Program-made: the position numbers and the translations under genes
The notes under the pieces: model-generated
The model's database searches: none
What the model was told of the DNA's origin: nothing
What the model saw: the letters and a program-made list of their open reading frames with translations, nothing else
DNA from: Anodontia alba
Lineage: Eukaryota > Mollusca > Bivalvia > Lucinida > Lucinidae
Direction: 5' to 3'
DNA: 64,000 bases
Assembly: GCA_964016985.1 (NCBI GenBank)
Contig: OZ024828.1
Location: 87,746,308 to 87,810,307 of the forward strand
Shown here: positions 9,394-21,037 of the stretch, one piece after another
Layout: each line of letters starts with the position of its first letter
Position numbering within the stretch: the first letter of the stretch is position 1

Positions 9394-10960
9394 CTCAACA
9401 AAATAATTAAAGGGTCACCAGTTTCAGTTTCCCTTTGATTATTATTCAAATGTGAGCCGTCATTTGTTAAAATTATTCTTTGGGCAATACTCCTATTTGC
9501 AAGCCCATTTCTATAAGCTTAACATGTTAGCAATATGTTCAGCTACTAAAGTGTCAATGGCGCAAAAAATGTCAGCCAAGAAGATTCTGAGGAAAGTGAA
9601 AATTTCTGAAAAATGACTCTTTACCCCAAAATCATGTTGTTTTTTTTTTTTTTTTTTTTGTTTTTTTTTTTTTTTTTTTTGTTTTTTTTTTTCAGAATAT
9701 CTGAAAATTTCTATCTCTAGTCAAAATAATGATTTATCCCAAAAACACAATCTTGAAAATTTCACTTTGTTAGGAGGAAAAGACTCACAGATATAGACAG
9801 AAAAAGAGGTCAACCCTTTAAGAGGCTAAAATTGCCACAACGATTCCCCATAGACCGTGAATAATCTATAGAGGGTACATGTAGGAAATGTGAGTTTCTT
9901 GATTGAAATTAAAGCTTTCTCCAAGGTTTATTTACAGATTAAAGTCAAGACATTAATTATCATGTTCAAATGTCATTTTTCCATTTTTATACCCCGCCAC
10001 ACAATAGTGGCGGGGTATTATGGTTTCAAGTTGGTCGTCCGTGTGTCCGTTCGTCTGTCCGTCCGTCCGTCCGCCCGTACGTCCGTCCGTTTTTCGTTTC
10101 TGGATGATAGCTTGAGTAAACATCAATGAATTTTCACCAAACTTGGTGTGTGCATTGATATTGTGGAGATCGGGTTTTGGATTGCTAATGGGCAAATTTC
10201 GTCAAATTTTTACGGTTATCTGCCCGAGACACGCCCAAATTTTCGTTTCCGGACGATAACTTGAGTAAATAACACGGGATTTTAACCAAACTTGCTATAT
10301 ATATTGACATTAAGGAGATCTGGTATGGAATTGCTAATGGGCAAATTTCGTCAATTTTTTACTGAGTTATCTGCCCGAGACACGCTCATATTTTCGTAAA
10401 AGTAGTAAATAACAAAGGATTTTAACCAAACTTGCTGTATGCATTGACCTTAAGGAGATCTGTTTTGTAATTGCTACTGGGCAAATTTCGTCAAATATTT
10501 ACGGAGTTATCTGCCCAAGACACGCCCATATTTTCATTTCCGGACAATAATTTGAGTAAATAACAAAGCCTTTTAACCAAACTTGCTATATGCATTGACA
10601 TTATCAAGATCTGGTTTAGAATTGTTATCTGTCCATTGATATTATCAAGATCTGGTTTAGGATTGTTATCTGTCCCTCCGTCATTTTCTTTCCAAACATT
10701 GTCGCAACGATAACTTTAATACATAAACAAATAATTGCTATGGCGGGGTATTATGCTTGCGGTGCTTTTATTGGATAAAAAGGTAGCATTTTTTACGAAT
10801 TTTAAAATGAAAATTTTCATTTCAAAATTTGTTGTTGGAAACACTTCTTTTCGGATTCCACTTTAAGAAACAATCAGCAATATTTCAATATGTTCTGTGG
10901 TTTTGCCCCTAGACTCTGTCAATGTTTGCATAGTGACCCTTAAATTATTTTGTTGAGTAT
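9392..10960. mobile_element. Non-autonomous DNA element with ~28-bp TIRs
   Basis: The left end reads TACTCAACAAAATAATTA...GGGTCAC. The right end at 10929-10960 is its near-perfect inverse (GTGACCC...ATTTTGTTGAGTA), flanked by TA-rich DNA, so the target duplication (TA?) is uncertain. No transposase is found inside. The middle holds a second repeat (9990-10755) and long T runs at 9640-9692. The element is probably mobilised by a Tc1/mariner-type enzyme (inference). Confidence 0.75.
9990..10755. repeat. CCCCGCCAC / GTGGCGGGG repeat with internal ~147-bp tandem units
   Basis: Begins with the hairpin TACCCCGCCAC...GTGGCGGGGTA and ends near 10740 with ATGGCGGGGTATTATG. A (GTCC)n-type tract lies at 10033-10090. 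It then has four degenerate tandem units starting near 10091, 10241, 10391 and 10531, each with TTTCGTTTCCGGACGATAAC, ACCAAACTTGCT and GGGCAAATTTCGTCAA. It is nested within the TIR element 9392-10960. Function unknown. Confidence 0.8.
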
Positions 10961-11949
10961 ATATTATGTATTTGGTGTCCGCTACAAAATAAGACGTAGC
11001 TTCCTCCATGTACCTTGATGCTTAGGTAAAAATCTGCTGACAAAATAATAACACATTAACACGAACCCCGTACTTGTATCACAAAGGATTCAAAAGTCAT
11101 TCCTCTTGAAATGTCATAAGTCATATACACTGTATATGGGCAACGCTTATGACATATGCGAACAACGCATTTCCAATTAGCATGCATATTTGCCTTCTCT
11201 GTTCCTTGTTAGTGGATACGTATGAGTATGTTGCATATTATTCACTAAGCTAACTTCCCTAACTTCCCTGATCACACTGCGCAGATATGCAGGCAGATCA
11301 GGACCTGCGTCGCTCACATGTTTTATAAGGATAATGGTTCTTTTCCAAGCGTATAGATTATATTCATAATCCCATCTTATGTACCTATACTGGGCAAGAT
11401 ATCAGCTTTCAAATAGGCCGACCCAAGTGAAACGGGGCATTCATGGTATATTTGAAAGGCAAATGACCAGATCAGCATGTGAATATGCGTTTGTATGCAA
11501 AACACACAGTGCTTGTCCAGTTCCTCGATATATTTTGTAGATTCCATAGATTTTGATTTTGTATGCCGATAACACCGCGCGTATTTGTAAGCGGATCGGA
11601 AAGCCCTTGCTCTGCGTGTGCGAGTGCGCAGAAAGAACTGGATTTCGCTGTGCACATTGGCCCTAGAAATCCGTTTCTAGATGGATGGCTCTGCGGAAAT
11701 ATGACTAATACTAATAAAACCTATCAACAGCGAAACAGCTTTATCTGCTGAACGCCTTCCTCTTATTTCACTTTATTCTGTTTGAGACGAGAATTAGCAG
11801 ATCCAGGGGAACACGAGAAAATGGTCATTTTGCCATATGCGGACAATGAAGGCCCTGATCAGAGTGCTTATTCTCAAGGCCTTCGTGGCCCGCTTAGAAA
11901 ACCATAAGTACTTTAGAATATATCGATGAATAGACATAGAGTGATTGAT
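10961..11949. other. Spacer with degenerate GATCAG-family pieces
   Basis: No intact gene. Short remnants of the GATCAG palindrome family occur at about 11267-11315 and 11820-11900. Open frames at 11377-11751 overlap each other on both strands and lack motifs. Confidence 0.4.
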
Positions 11950-12120
11950 AAATGTAAGTGAAATTAGCTGTAATTAAATACAATTACATGTAATGTTAAG
12001 TAATTATAATTTTACTAATTCCATGACAAAGTCTATTTTGCAATTACATTTCAATTACATCTCAATTGAAAAAGTCTGTAATTTGCAATTACGTTTCATT
12101 TACATCTCAATTAATTTTGT
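11950..12120. repeat. AT-rich CAATTACATTT repeat block
   Basis: Repeated CAATTACATTTCAATTACAT phrases, several in near-tandem order, with local inverse copies (TTACATGTAA). Low complexity; no gene. Confidence 0.6.
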
Positions 12121-12139
12121 TTATGTTCTCTCACCAAAT

Positions 12140-14080
12140 GAGAGTAGTTCCAGGTTGGTTTTGAGGCATATCCCATTGGCAGTGATGTTTGCATGAAATT
12201 ATCTTTTGAACATAATCTTTTGGACCACTTGAATACCTTTATAGTGAAGCTGTTTTGGAGGTGTTAGTGAGTCATCCAGAATTTGGCTACCTTTGCATAA
12301 CTTTTATAGAATCACTGGGGTAGGGTTTTTGTCTGTCTGTAAAACAACGTTACTTCTTCATTTACTTTTACCACATCACTATACAACTGAATTTGTACAC
12401 TAAAAGCTTTGGTTTTGGTGCATATCCCATTGGCAGTGATGTTTGCATGAACATTTCTTCTATGCATGGTCTTTTGGACCAATGGATTTTATAAGCTGTT
12501 TTGGAGGTGTTAGTGAGTCATACAGAATCCGATGACCTTTGCATAACTTTGATAAAACCACTGCTGGAATAAACGGATTGTGGACGATTTATTTCTTTTT
12601 GTAAAAAAATATTTCTTCTTTACTTAATTTTATCATATCACTACAAATAAATTTATACACTGAAAGTTTTGTTTGGTTTTGGTGCATATCCCATAGGCAG
12701 TGATGTTTGCATGAAAATCTTTTCTAACTACGATGCCTGGGACCAATGGATTTTATAGTGAAGCTGTTTTATAGGTTTTAGTGAGTCACATGGAATTTGG
12801 TGACTTTTGCATAACTTTTAAGATCACTGCTGGAAGCAACGGATTGGGGCCGATTTATTTTATTTATTTTTTTTTTCTTCATTAACTTCACATTACTACA
12901 ACTGAATTTTTACACTGAAAGTTTTAGTTTTGGTGCATATTCCATCGGCAGTGATGTTTGTATTAGCTGTTTTTCTGTGTTTGACCTCTTAGACCATTGT
13001 ATTTTATAGTGACGCTGTTTTGGAAGTGTTTGTGGGTCATATTGAATTTGGTGACCTTTACATAACTTTGATACAATCATTGCAGGAATAAACGGATTGG
13101 GGACGATTTATATGTGTTTCTTTCTGTAAAACAATATTTCTTCATTTTCTTTCACATCACTACAACTGAATTTGTACACTGAAAGTTTTGGTATTGGTGC
13201 ATATCCCATTGGCAGTGATGTTTGAATGAACATTTCTTCTATGCACGATGATTGGACCACTGGATTTTATAGTGAAACTGTTTTGGAGGTGTTAGCGAGT
13301 CATATAGAATTCGATGACTGATTTTTGCATAACTTTTAAGATTACTGCTGGAAGCAACGGATTGGGTACGATCATTTTTTTTTTTTTTTTTTTTTTTTTT
13401 TCTTCATTTACTTACACATCACTGCAACTGAATTTGCACACTGAAAGTTTTAGTTTTGATGCATATTCGATCGGCAGTGATGTTTTCATTATCTTTTCTT
13501 CTGTGTGTGATCTCTTGGACCACTGGATTTTATAGTGACGCTGTTTTGGAGGTGTTAGTTAGTCATATAAAATTTGGTGACCTTCGCAAATCTTTGACAA
13601 AATCACTGCTGGAATAAATTAGGATTGGGGACGATTTATATGGGTTTCTTTCTGTAAAACAATATTTCTTTCTTTTACTTTCACATCACTACAACTGAAT
13701 TTGTATACTTAAAATTTTGGTTTGGTTTTGGTGCATACCCTGTCGGCAGTGGCGTTTGCATGAAAATTTCTTCAGTGCTTCCCAGTCAGCATTCTACGTA
13801 AATCTATATCGGGCTGTCATCGGCCCGTCAGGGTAGCTGACGGGCCGATGACGGCCCGATGTAGATTTACGTAGAATGCTAGCTGGGTTGATAGCTTGGA
13901 CCACTGGATTTTATAGTGACGTTGTTTTGAAGGATAGATTTTGGTGACCTTTGCACAACATAAATTTTTAGATCACTGCTGGAATAAGGGGAATGGGGAC
14001 GGATTTTTGTTTCTGTCTTTAAAAAGCATGTCTTCCTTTTTACCTTTATCACATCAATACAGGCTAATATACTGCCTTTT
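12140..14080. repeat. Tandem array of ~250-272-bp units (about seven)
   Basis: The marker phrase TGCATATCCCATTGGCAGTG (or variants) recurs at about 12166, 12420, 12684, 12934, 13199, 13461 and 13733. Each unit also has GGACCACTGGATTTTATAG, GCTGTTTTGGAGGTGTTAG and CACATCACTACAACTGAA in fixed order. Units differ by substitutions and T-run length. The last unit is interrupted by a 107-bp palindrome at 13781. No conserved open frame runs through the units. Confidence 0.93.
13781..13887. mobile_element. 107-bp palindromic mini-element, copy B
   Basis: Nearly identical to 4764-4870, same length, same CCCAG...CTGGG ends and GGTAG loop. It is flanked by TT on each side. Removing the element and one TT restores the length of the tandem unit it interrupts, independently supporting a 2-bp TT duplication. 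Confidence 0.92.
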
Positions 14081-14293
14081 TACTTTAAAGTATGTCTGCA
14101 TGGTTAAAAAAGATTATCGCCGTCAGTTAGACATGAGTTATAGCACACTTTCTGTAAATATAACAATGGGATTAAAACATCAGCTTTTTAATTGAATACG
14201 ACACTAATCTAAACAATGAAGTAAGCCATGCTCCAATGGGTGATTATGAAGATAACAGAATATTAGTATAAGGATTTCAGCCGGTTATCCTAG

Positions 14294-14448
14294 GCTTCGT
14301 TGTCCGCATGAAGAAACTTGCATCCTTGGCTATCCACAATGCGCCCAATGAAAATTCTGATCAGACAGCGCAAATGCGCAAACTGATCTGAACCCTCGCT
14401 GGGCGCACATGTCCAAAGGTACGTTTTCTGACGTGACGGCTTATAATA
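14294..14448. repeat. GATCAG-palindrome repeat, copy
   Basis: Contains TTCTGATCAGACAGCGCAAA and the inverse GCGCAAACTGATCTGAA, then GGGCGCACATGTCC and GTACGTTTTCTGACG. Truncated on its left compared with the copy at 19310. Confidence 0.75.
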
Positions 14449-14853
14449 TTTTTAAACGGTTGTGTTGACGGTGAGTCAATTCTTAGACTAAATGACGGCT
14501 CCCTCCTCAATCTGTTCCAGAAGGTTGGCGCCTGACTATTAATAACACACGCCGCACGTACCTCAGTCCACACAGCATGGACAGCATAGTGTTAATTGGC
14601 AAATACGTATAAAATCTACATTATCAGGAAAGTATCAGGGCTCTTAGGTGATAGATTGTTCGCTATTTACGCAAAGGGAGATAACTTATGTGAATTCCTG
14701 TTTGTTTTACTGCAAAAGAAAGCCTCTTCTGGAAAGGGGTTTACTTTAGATCTAAAAGGAAATAATTTGATTTAATAGATAAAAACGTTTTGTTTGTCAT
14801 TTGTAGTTCCCAAAACAAATTCAGTATACAGAAAAACATATGGGCCTTTCATT

Positions 14854-14918
<65 letters not shown>

Positions 14919-15189
14919 AGTCTCTATTATCCTTTGAGTGTTTTTCTCTCTGTTGTTCTTTACGAATGTGACCTTACTTGAGTAACATCACTTAGCATAT
15001 TCTATATCTCAGTCGCCTGAGGGCAGTCCATAAACTTTTATAGTGTCCGAAGCTTAGGTTTCTATTGCCTTCAGTGCATTGAACAGCTCTTGAAATTTTG
15101 AGTTACAATGGAAAAGCACACAGAGATTAGCCGCAACGTTAAAATGTGTCTCCAGAGAAATCGCAATAATATGAGAATATATCAGTCTG
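14449..15189. other. Spacer with (GT)n microsatellite
   Basis: No gene. A (GT)n tract of about 29 units is at 14859-14916. A weak piece of the CTAAAAGGAAA palindrome family lies near 14725-14765. Confidence 0.6.
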
Positions 15190-15365
15190 TGCAATATGCA
15201 ATCACTATATCAAATTATCTACACATCACGTATTTTTGCCCACACATTCCTAGCCGCACATTTCTCACTTTTTGTACACAAAAAGTGAGAAATGTGCGGC
15301 TAGGAATGTATGGGCAAAAATAAGTGATGTATAGATAGTTTTTGATACAGTGATTGCATATTTTA
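15190..15365. repeat. Foldback palindrome with ~85-bp arms
   Basis: The left arm (about 15195-15275) and right arm (about 15277-15362) are inverse copies with few mismatches, meeting at TTTTTGTACACAAAAAGTG with almost no loop. Key phrases are TAGCCGCACATTTCTCAC and its inverse. A third, partial copy of one arm lies at 15378-15430. The open frames on both strands here are palindrome artefacts. Confidence 0.9.
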
Positions 15366-15738
15366 ATATCTGAAATTGCCGCACATTTCTCACTTTTTGT
15401 GTACAAAAAAGTTAGAACCGTGGGGTTAGGCAAAATTTCCATCTTAATGAAATTATTTTCCAAAAATTGTATTTTAAACACTCTTTAAGTAAAATACATG
15501 AGAAACGGTACACTCTTGTGGGAGTGAAAATGAGTCTGAAGCTGGCCACTTAATGGATCATCATGCTAACCATACAGACAGTGACAATAAAGACTGCGAT
15601 AATAATGAACAGTTTCATCTTGACATTTGCACAGTCTTATCTTGGTCGTCGTTGTTCGCACGTATCATACATGAGGCGTTTTTTGCTGTTGAATACGTTG
15701 CTGCTTTCAAAACCGTGTGCTTTTCGCGCATGTTTTCA

Positions 15739-15800
15739 GAGCGGGCACTATAGATTCCATATTTTATAGACCGTTCCATATCAAGCGATAGTGCCCGCTC
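15739..15800. repeat. Short inverted repeat GAGCGGGCACTATA
   Basis: GAGCGGGCACTATA is followed about 36 bp later by its inverse GATAGTGCCCGCTC. The stem resembles the GCGGGCAC terminus of the short element at 50318-50430. Confidence 0.7.
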
Positions 15801-16550
15801 GTGCTATACCCATGATTAGAAAGACCTGCACGTGATGCGGTTACGACCAATAAAAAAAGCTTGCTACATATGTGATAATCACTAATTGTAAAAAAAACTT
15901 TATCAGCCGGGTCGTGAGGGGTGGGGTGGGGGAAGGTGGGGAGGGAGGAAGCAACGACTGTATGAATATGCCAAACCCCTTTAAGTTCCACTCCGGCTGT
16001 AATATTTCTGATTTGCTCTACTATAAATTAAGCCTCCTGTTAAGTCTGTACACCTGCATATATGACAGTATTACATGTAACTCTGCATAAAGAGACACGC
16101 TTTTATTCCTAATGCACCGTTAAGACAAGACACTAAACACATAAGCCTAATGCTTCTCTGACACATGCATGACAAATCTAGTTGTTTATCCATGCCAGCA
16201 TGTACTGCTCCCGTGTGGTCTAGGCTTTAATCATTAATAATCATTAATACTGTCAAAACATTTTAATTCGTTTTCCTTTCAGTGCAATATATCTGAACAC
16301 GAATTCATCTTCATAGCATTTGCCTTTCACAATTTCCCTGCAACATTTTTCAACGTGTTTGCCAAATTGTATTTTAATTTGATTACCCGTTCTTTTAATT
16401 TATACATTTACCAACCGATTAAGAGCAATCTTCTTACTGTTTTAATGGACTCATCCACTGACCGCTTATTGTGCAAGCTTATTTCAGACTTTTTACTGAC
16501 ACCTAGACTTGCTTGACTTTATTGAGATGTGATTCAATGTAAATACGTTT

Positions 16551-16587
<37 letters not shown>

Positions 16588-16685
16588 TGTTTAAATTTAC
16601 AAATGTGTCATTAAATTTCTGTTGGTAGGTTGGTTTTCTAGGTTCTTACCATAGTTATAGTAAAAGTGTTACAAGTCATTACTAT
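15801..16685. other. Unassigned spacer with (TTA)n microsatellite
   Basis: No gene. A G-rich stretch lies at 15910-15950. A (TTA)n tract of about 11 units lies at 16551-16585. Confidence 0.5.
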
Positions 16686-16912
16686 ATTTGGTGTAAGACC
16701 GCAATGGTTAGCTCAAAAATGGGGATTATATCAAGATCACTTTGCGTTAAACTATTTCAAGCAGGTCAGAAATGGAGACATGAAAACGCGCTTATGCTTT
16801 AGTTCAAAGAAGTCTTTAGTGAGTATATTTTGGTGATAGACAGCAATGGTTAGTTCAAAAACGGAATTTATCAAGATTTTTACGGTAAACCATTTCAAGC
16901 AGTTTAGAAAAC

Positions 16913-17177
16913 ACGCCTATTTAAATATATTGAAAATTTCACCACCAAAAACTGAAGCTTTTAGATAATAATTCTGATATTTTTCATATTTCTGCTCAAA
17001 ATATAGATCGTGGGTACTCGTTAGAACCGCCTCGGCGAAGCGGTTCTAACGAGTACCCACAATCTATGTTTTTGAGCAGAAATAAGAAAACTAATGTATA
17101 CCCCTGTAAACCCCAGTTTTACTGTATAAATGTGGGGTTTAAGGGGGTCAAAACTAGATAGGCGTGTTTTCGTGATG
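16913..17177 (+). mobile_element. Foldback MITE, GAACCGCC family, left end eroded
   Basis: Palindrome at about 17011-17062 and intact right end CGTGATG. The first ~7 bp of the left terminus are missing: host sequence ending in GAAA joins directly to ACACGCCTAT, consistent with a deletion joined at GAAA microhomology. Confidence 0.85.
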
Positions 17178-17260
17178 GGAGACATGAAAACGCACTCATG
17201 CTTTAGTTCAAGGAAGTCTTTAGTGAGTATATTTTGGTGATAGACCGCAATGGTTAGTTC

Positions 17261-17561
17261 TTTTCTTTTTTGTTTGTTTGTGTTGAGGTTTTACGGCCCA
17301 GTCAACCCAATGGGGTCATGTCGAGCGCGGTCAGTTTACCTAACCACACGTTTACAGGGCAGGCTTAGTCCTCTAAGCGGTTAAACCAGTATTGTGCACA
17401 GTCTTTCGCCAGAAACACAACTGCCCTTCTTGAATCAGCCGAAGGGAGAGAATGACCGTAGAAAATATTTCATGATCAATCTCCACGACCTCGGCGGGGG
17501 TTGAATCCGCGACCTCCTGGGCTCCAGTCGGACGGCGCATCAAACTGAGCCACCGAGGCCG
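17261..17561 (-). mobile_element. tRNA-derived SINE with 14-bp target duplication
   Basis: Minus-strand SINE. Its tRNA-like head at 17480-17561 carries the A box (GGTGGCTCAGTTTGATG) and B-box region, and its body has GTTAGGTAAACTGACC. The 3' tail on the minus strand is rich in CAAA units. It is flanked by a perfect 14-bp duplication, GCAATGGTTAGTTC, at 17247-17260 and 17562-17575. Transcription would be by RNA polymerase III; mobilisation needs a partner LINE. Confidence 0.93.
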
Positions 17562-17838
17562 GCAATGGTTAGTTCTAAAATGGATTATATCAAGATAACT
17601 TTACGTTAAACTATTTCAAGCAAGTCAGAAATTGAATCATGAAAACGCACTCATGCTTTAGTTCAAGGAATCTTCAGTGATGCGAAATAATTTCGAAATG
17701 TGATAGGATAATCAAAATGAATAGCGTTAATTTGAACCATTTCAGAACCTTTTATGACTCGCATCAGCAAATTGACAAGCTATGACAGAGCGAGATATTA
17801 TTACGCAAAAGCGGGATATTGTCGTATTTTATGACAAC

Positions 17839-18051
17839 TTAACCCTTCTTTTGCTGAACATGACATAGCCTGTCTTTGCAAACAGTGTAGATCCAGATCA
17901 GTTGGCTTCTGAAGAAACCAACTGATCTGGATCTGCACTGTTTGTCATTAAATATGTGCATTTCTATCAAAAACCCGGACCAAGTCATCTAATTGGCTGG
18001 AAATTAGAAGTGGGTGTGGCATCTTAATTTATTCAGCATGACAAGGGTTAA
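17839..18051. mobile_element. piggyBac-like MITE with CAGATCAGTTGG hairpin
   Basis: TTAA at each edge (17839-17842, 18048-18051), termini CCCTT and AAGGG, and subterminal TGCTGAA / TTCAGCA inverse repeats. Inside is a hairpin, GATCCAGATCAGTTGG with its inverse. TTAA target plus CCC termini is the piggyBac signature. Non-coding. Related copy at 24163. Confidence 0.8.
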
Positions 18052-18310
18052 GTAGTGTGACACCTTAACACCTTACTGTGTAGAGGTTGCTGGACGGGTG
18101 GCTACCAGTGAAGACCCAGATTAGACGCCGCCGATGGTTAAAACGCTATTCTCTCTCAAACCGACATTCAGTAATAATACTGTGCACTGGGACAGGATCC
18201 ATGCAGACCTAGATCAGAATCCTCTATGATACAGTCTGATCAGGGTATACATTGTTTGTCTCTCCGTCAGTAATTTTGTTAAGCATAAACTTATGTCTAA
18301 TCAACACGGT

Positions 18311-18509
18311 TTAACGCTTAGCACTTTGGGTAAAAAATTCAGCAGAGGACAGTTTGAAATATTTTTTCTTACTTTTACGAGGAAACAGATTTGACATTTC
18401 ATGCAAATAGACAATTTGCATGAAATGTCAAATCCTAATTTCTTGGAAAAAAATAAGAAAATATCAATTTGACGTCTGCTGAATTCGCCTAGAGAGTGGT
18501 AAAGGTTAA
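18311..18509. mobile_element. TTAA-type palindromic MITE, GACATTTCATGC family
   Basis: TTAA at 18311-18314 and 18506-18509. Subterminal AATTCAGCAGA / TCTGCTGAATT inverse repeats. Near-perfect central hairpin GACATTTCATGCAAAT / ATTTGCATGAAATGTC. No ORF. Confidence 0.82.
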
Positions 18510-19000
18510 ATGATTTGCATTGGCTAGTAGGGTGGTAGTAAGGACCTGCTGTGCTTGCAGCAGGTGGGGGGAAGGGAGCATGTTAGTGTATCTTCTTTTT
18601 CTGGACTGTCATTTGCCTTTCCTCTCACCCTTCTCTATTTCTCTCCTTCCCCCTTCTGTACAAGTTCTTTTGCCCCTTTTCATTCTTTCTCACGAAGATG
18701 ACTCAAAATGACACAGGGATTGACATGTCGTTAAACAAGAATTCAAACACCAAATGAGCCGGGGCACAGCATTGATAGACTGGCTCCCGTCTAACTGATA
18801 CATAAATCAACATAAAACAACATAAAAACTATTTATATTTTACAAAAATCCAATCTTTTGAATGTCCTTCTCTCTTATTTGGCTGATCAGTTTTGAGTTT
18901 CTGACTGGTAAGAGAGATGATATGTGTAGAAAAATAGTCTTGGAGGAGTATTTTACCTTTGTTAATTTAGAAATGTAAAACTCATAGCGTGGTGCCAGGC
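18510..19000. other. Unassigned spacer
   Basis: A 63-codon frame at 18520-18711 is Pro/Leu-rich without motif. No gene supported. Confidence 0.4.
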
Positions 19001-19197
19001 TACAGTATTGAGTGCACTACAAGAGTGCCTGTGCGCCGAGCGAAGACACCAATGCGCAGGCTGATCAGAGTCCTCGCTGTCCGCCTGTAGACTCTTTTGG
19101 ACCCTTTGCTATCCACGGTGTCTTGCGAAGATTGTGCTGATGTGCAGTCTGATTTAAGTCTTCGCTGGAGGCACATGCAATCTTGTAGGAAATGCTG
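19001..19197. repeat. GATCAG-palindrome repeat, decayed copy
   Basis: Contains AATGCGCAGGCTGATCAGAG and CTGATTTAAGTCTTCGC with GGAGGCACATGCAA, arranged as in the complete copies but strongly diverged. Confidence 0.65.
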
Positions 19198-19309
19198 TGG
19201 CATGGCTCAAATTATTCAGAGTAACTATAGTTAAGTGGACTCACTGCGTGGACTGTGCCCCAATATTACGGAATAAGTTGAAAGACACATTTTTTCTAAT
19301 CATAAGAAC

Positions 19310-19548
19310 CGTAACGTACGGAAACGTACATTCGGACATGTGCGCCCTGCGAAGATTCAGATCAGCCTGTGCATTCAATCTCTCTACTGGATGCATTTTG
19401 GATTTTGGATGGCCAAGAATGCAAAGTTTACTCAAGCGGACAACGAAGACTCTGATCAGACTGCGCGGATGCGCAGTCTGATCTGAGTCTTCGTTGGACA
19501 CACATGTCGGATGGTGCGTTTTCTGACGCTGCGGCTCATTATAAGGAC
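19310..19548. repeat. GATCAG-palindrome repeat, well-preserved copy
   Basis: Ends with imperfect inverse repeats (ACGGAAACGTACATTCGG... / ...GGTGCGTTTTCTGACG). The core hairpin at 19444-19493, CGAAGACTCTGATCAGACTG with its inverse, has one stem mismatch. Best reference copy in the window. Confidence 0.82.
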
Positions 19549-19834
19549 ATAGTGGCTGATGCCTTCATCACATTTAACTGTTGGGTTGTAAAAGTATCCT
19601 GAGCCTAAGGAATGGGGTCTTCATCTTACAAAATTATCGCGCTCTAGAGCTGTAAAAGCATATAATACTGTCAGCCATAGCGTGTTGATCAAATTAGATA
19701 TAGATTTTTGTTAATAACGTGAATTGTGTACAAATGAAATAGTGTGGTAGAAAGAGAGAATTACCATTTATTGGATGGTGTTTCTTAGCGGGAACGTGAT
19801 GGAAGGCAATCAAAAGGTGAATGTTTTCTTTTTT

Positions 19835-20045
19835 TTAACGCGCAGCAGTTTGGGTAAAATTTTCAGCAGACAACATTTTGAAATATTTATCTTGTTCTGC
19901 CGAGAGAACAGGTTTTGACATTTCATGCATATTGTCTCCAATGGAGACACTTCGCATGAAATGTCAAAACCGTTTTCTGGGGAAAATGAGAGAATAGCAT
20001 TAGTTTGTCGTCTGCTGAATTAGCCAAGAGAGTGATAAAGGTTAA
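19835..20045. mobile_element. TTAA-type palindromic MITE, GACATTTCATGC family
   Basis: TTAA on both edges (19835-19838, 20042-20045). Subterminal TTTCAGCAGACAAC / GTCGTCTGCTGAA. Central hairpin GGTTTTGACATTTCATGC... and its inverse around the GTCTCCAATGGAGAC centre. Confidence 0.85.
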
Positions 20046-20714
20046 TAGTACATCTAGTGTCTCTAACCCCTGGCATGCGAAGTACTGATGGGGTATGTAG
20101 TTTTTTTGTTATTCTTTTATACTGTCTGTCCGCCTGTACTTCGGTTAACTTTGCGTTATATGTTTGCATGAAGTATTTTCTTTTCTTATAGAGTTGAATG
20201 TCGCCATCTCAAATACTGATAACTCGAACTACTGCTTAAGTCAAACTAAAGAAAGTGCAATATTAGTTTAGTTTGATATATTTTTATTATCAGACCCATT
20301 TTCTCAGTAGCCTTTTGTCATTGGTTTTCTGGATCGCTTACGTATGTATGCGTCCAACTTCATTTTTTATCTCTAAGAATATATATACACATTACTTAAT
20401 GGACTGAATTGAATCTGTTCCTGATTATGTCATAATGGAATATAGTGACTATATGATAACAGTTAAAAGTCTATTACTTAAATTGATAAGTGTATTTCCT
20501 TTCATTTTTTTTTTTCAACTTTTCCATATCGTTGTTTCTTGATATTGTAGCACAAGCCGAGTCTTCCAGGAAAGCAATCACTACGGTCATCCAGTCAGCT
20601 ATTTACCGCAGTGTACGTAGCTTAACTGTGTGAAAAAGTTAGTCACTCTACTCTGTCTGTTACCATAAAAGCTGGCTTCCACTGCACTGGTCCAAAGACC
20701 AAACATATCTCTTA
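20046..20714. other. Unassigned AT-rich spacer
   Basis: No coding or repeat structure recognised. Confidence 0.4.
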
Positions 20715-20855
20715 TTATATAATTATTGACTATTGAGGTATAAGATATGACGTAATAGCCACCAGTGAATGCCAATATTGACCGAGGCGGTAGCCGAGAT
20801 CAATGGTGAATATCAACGTGATTTCCAATACCTCTATAGTCAACAATTCTTGTAT
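20715..20855. repeat. Foldback repeat, TTGACTATTGAGGTAT arms
   Basis: TTGACTATTGAGGTAT at 20726-20741 is mirrored at 20828-20843 with one mismatch. A smaller inverse pair, ATTGACCGAGGC / GCCGAGATCAAT, lies inside. Non-coding. Confidence 0.7.
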
Positions 20856-21037
20856 GACAAAGTTTGTCTTTTCTCTTGATAACTGTGGCAATAAAGTCAA
20901 CACCAGACCACAAATAATATAAAAAGCCGGCGTCACTAATTGCGACGTCACTAAAAGTTAATATCTAATTTTAAAAGTAATATACGCTGGAAGGCGCGCG
21001 CAAGCCAGTGTATATTATACATTTATTTTATGCCTGT

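Larger units (their letters stand above)
16686..17690. repeat. Three tandem units interrupted by a MITE and a SINE
   Basis: A ~145-bp unit with GACCGCAATGGTTAG, ACTATTTCAAGCAG and ATGAAAACGCACTCATGCTT occurs three times. A foldback MITE (16913-17177) lies inside the second unit and a SINE (17261-17561) interrupts the start of the third. The tandem order is otherwise preserved, so both insertions came after the duplication. Confidence 0.88.
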
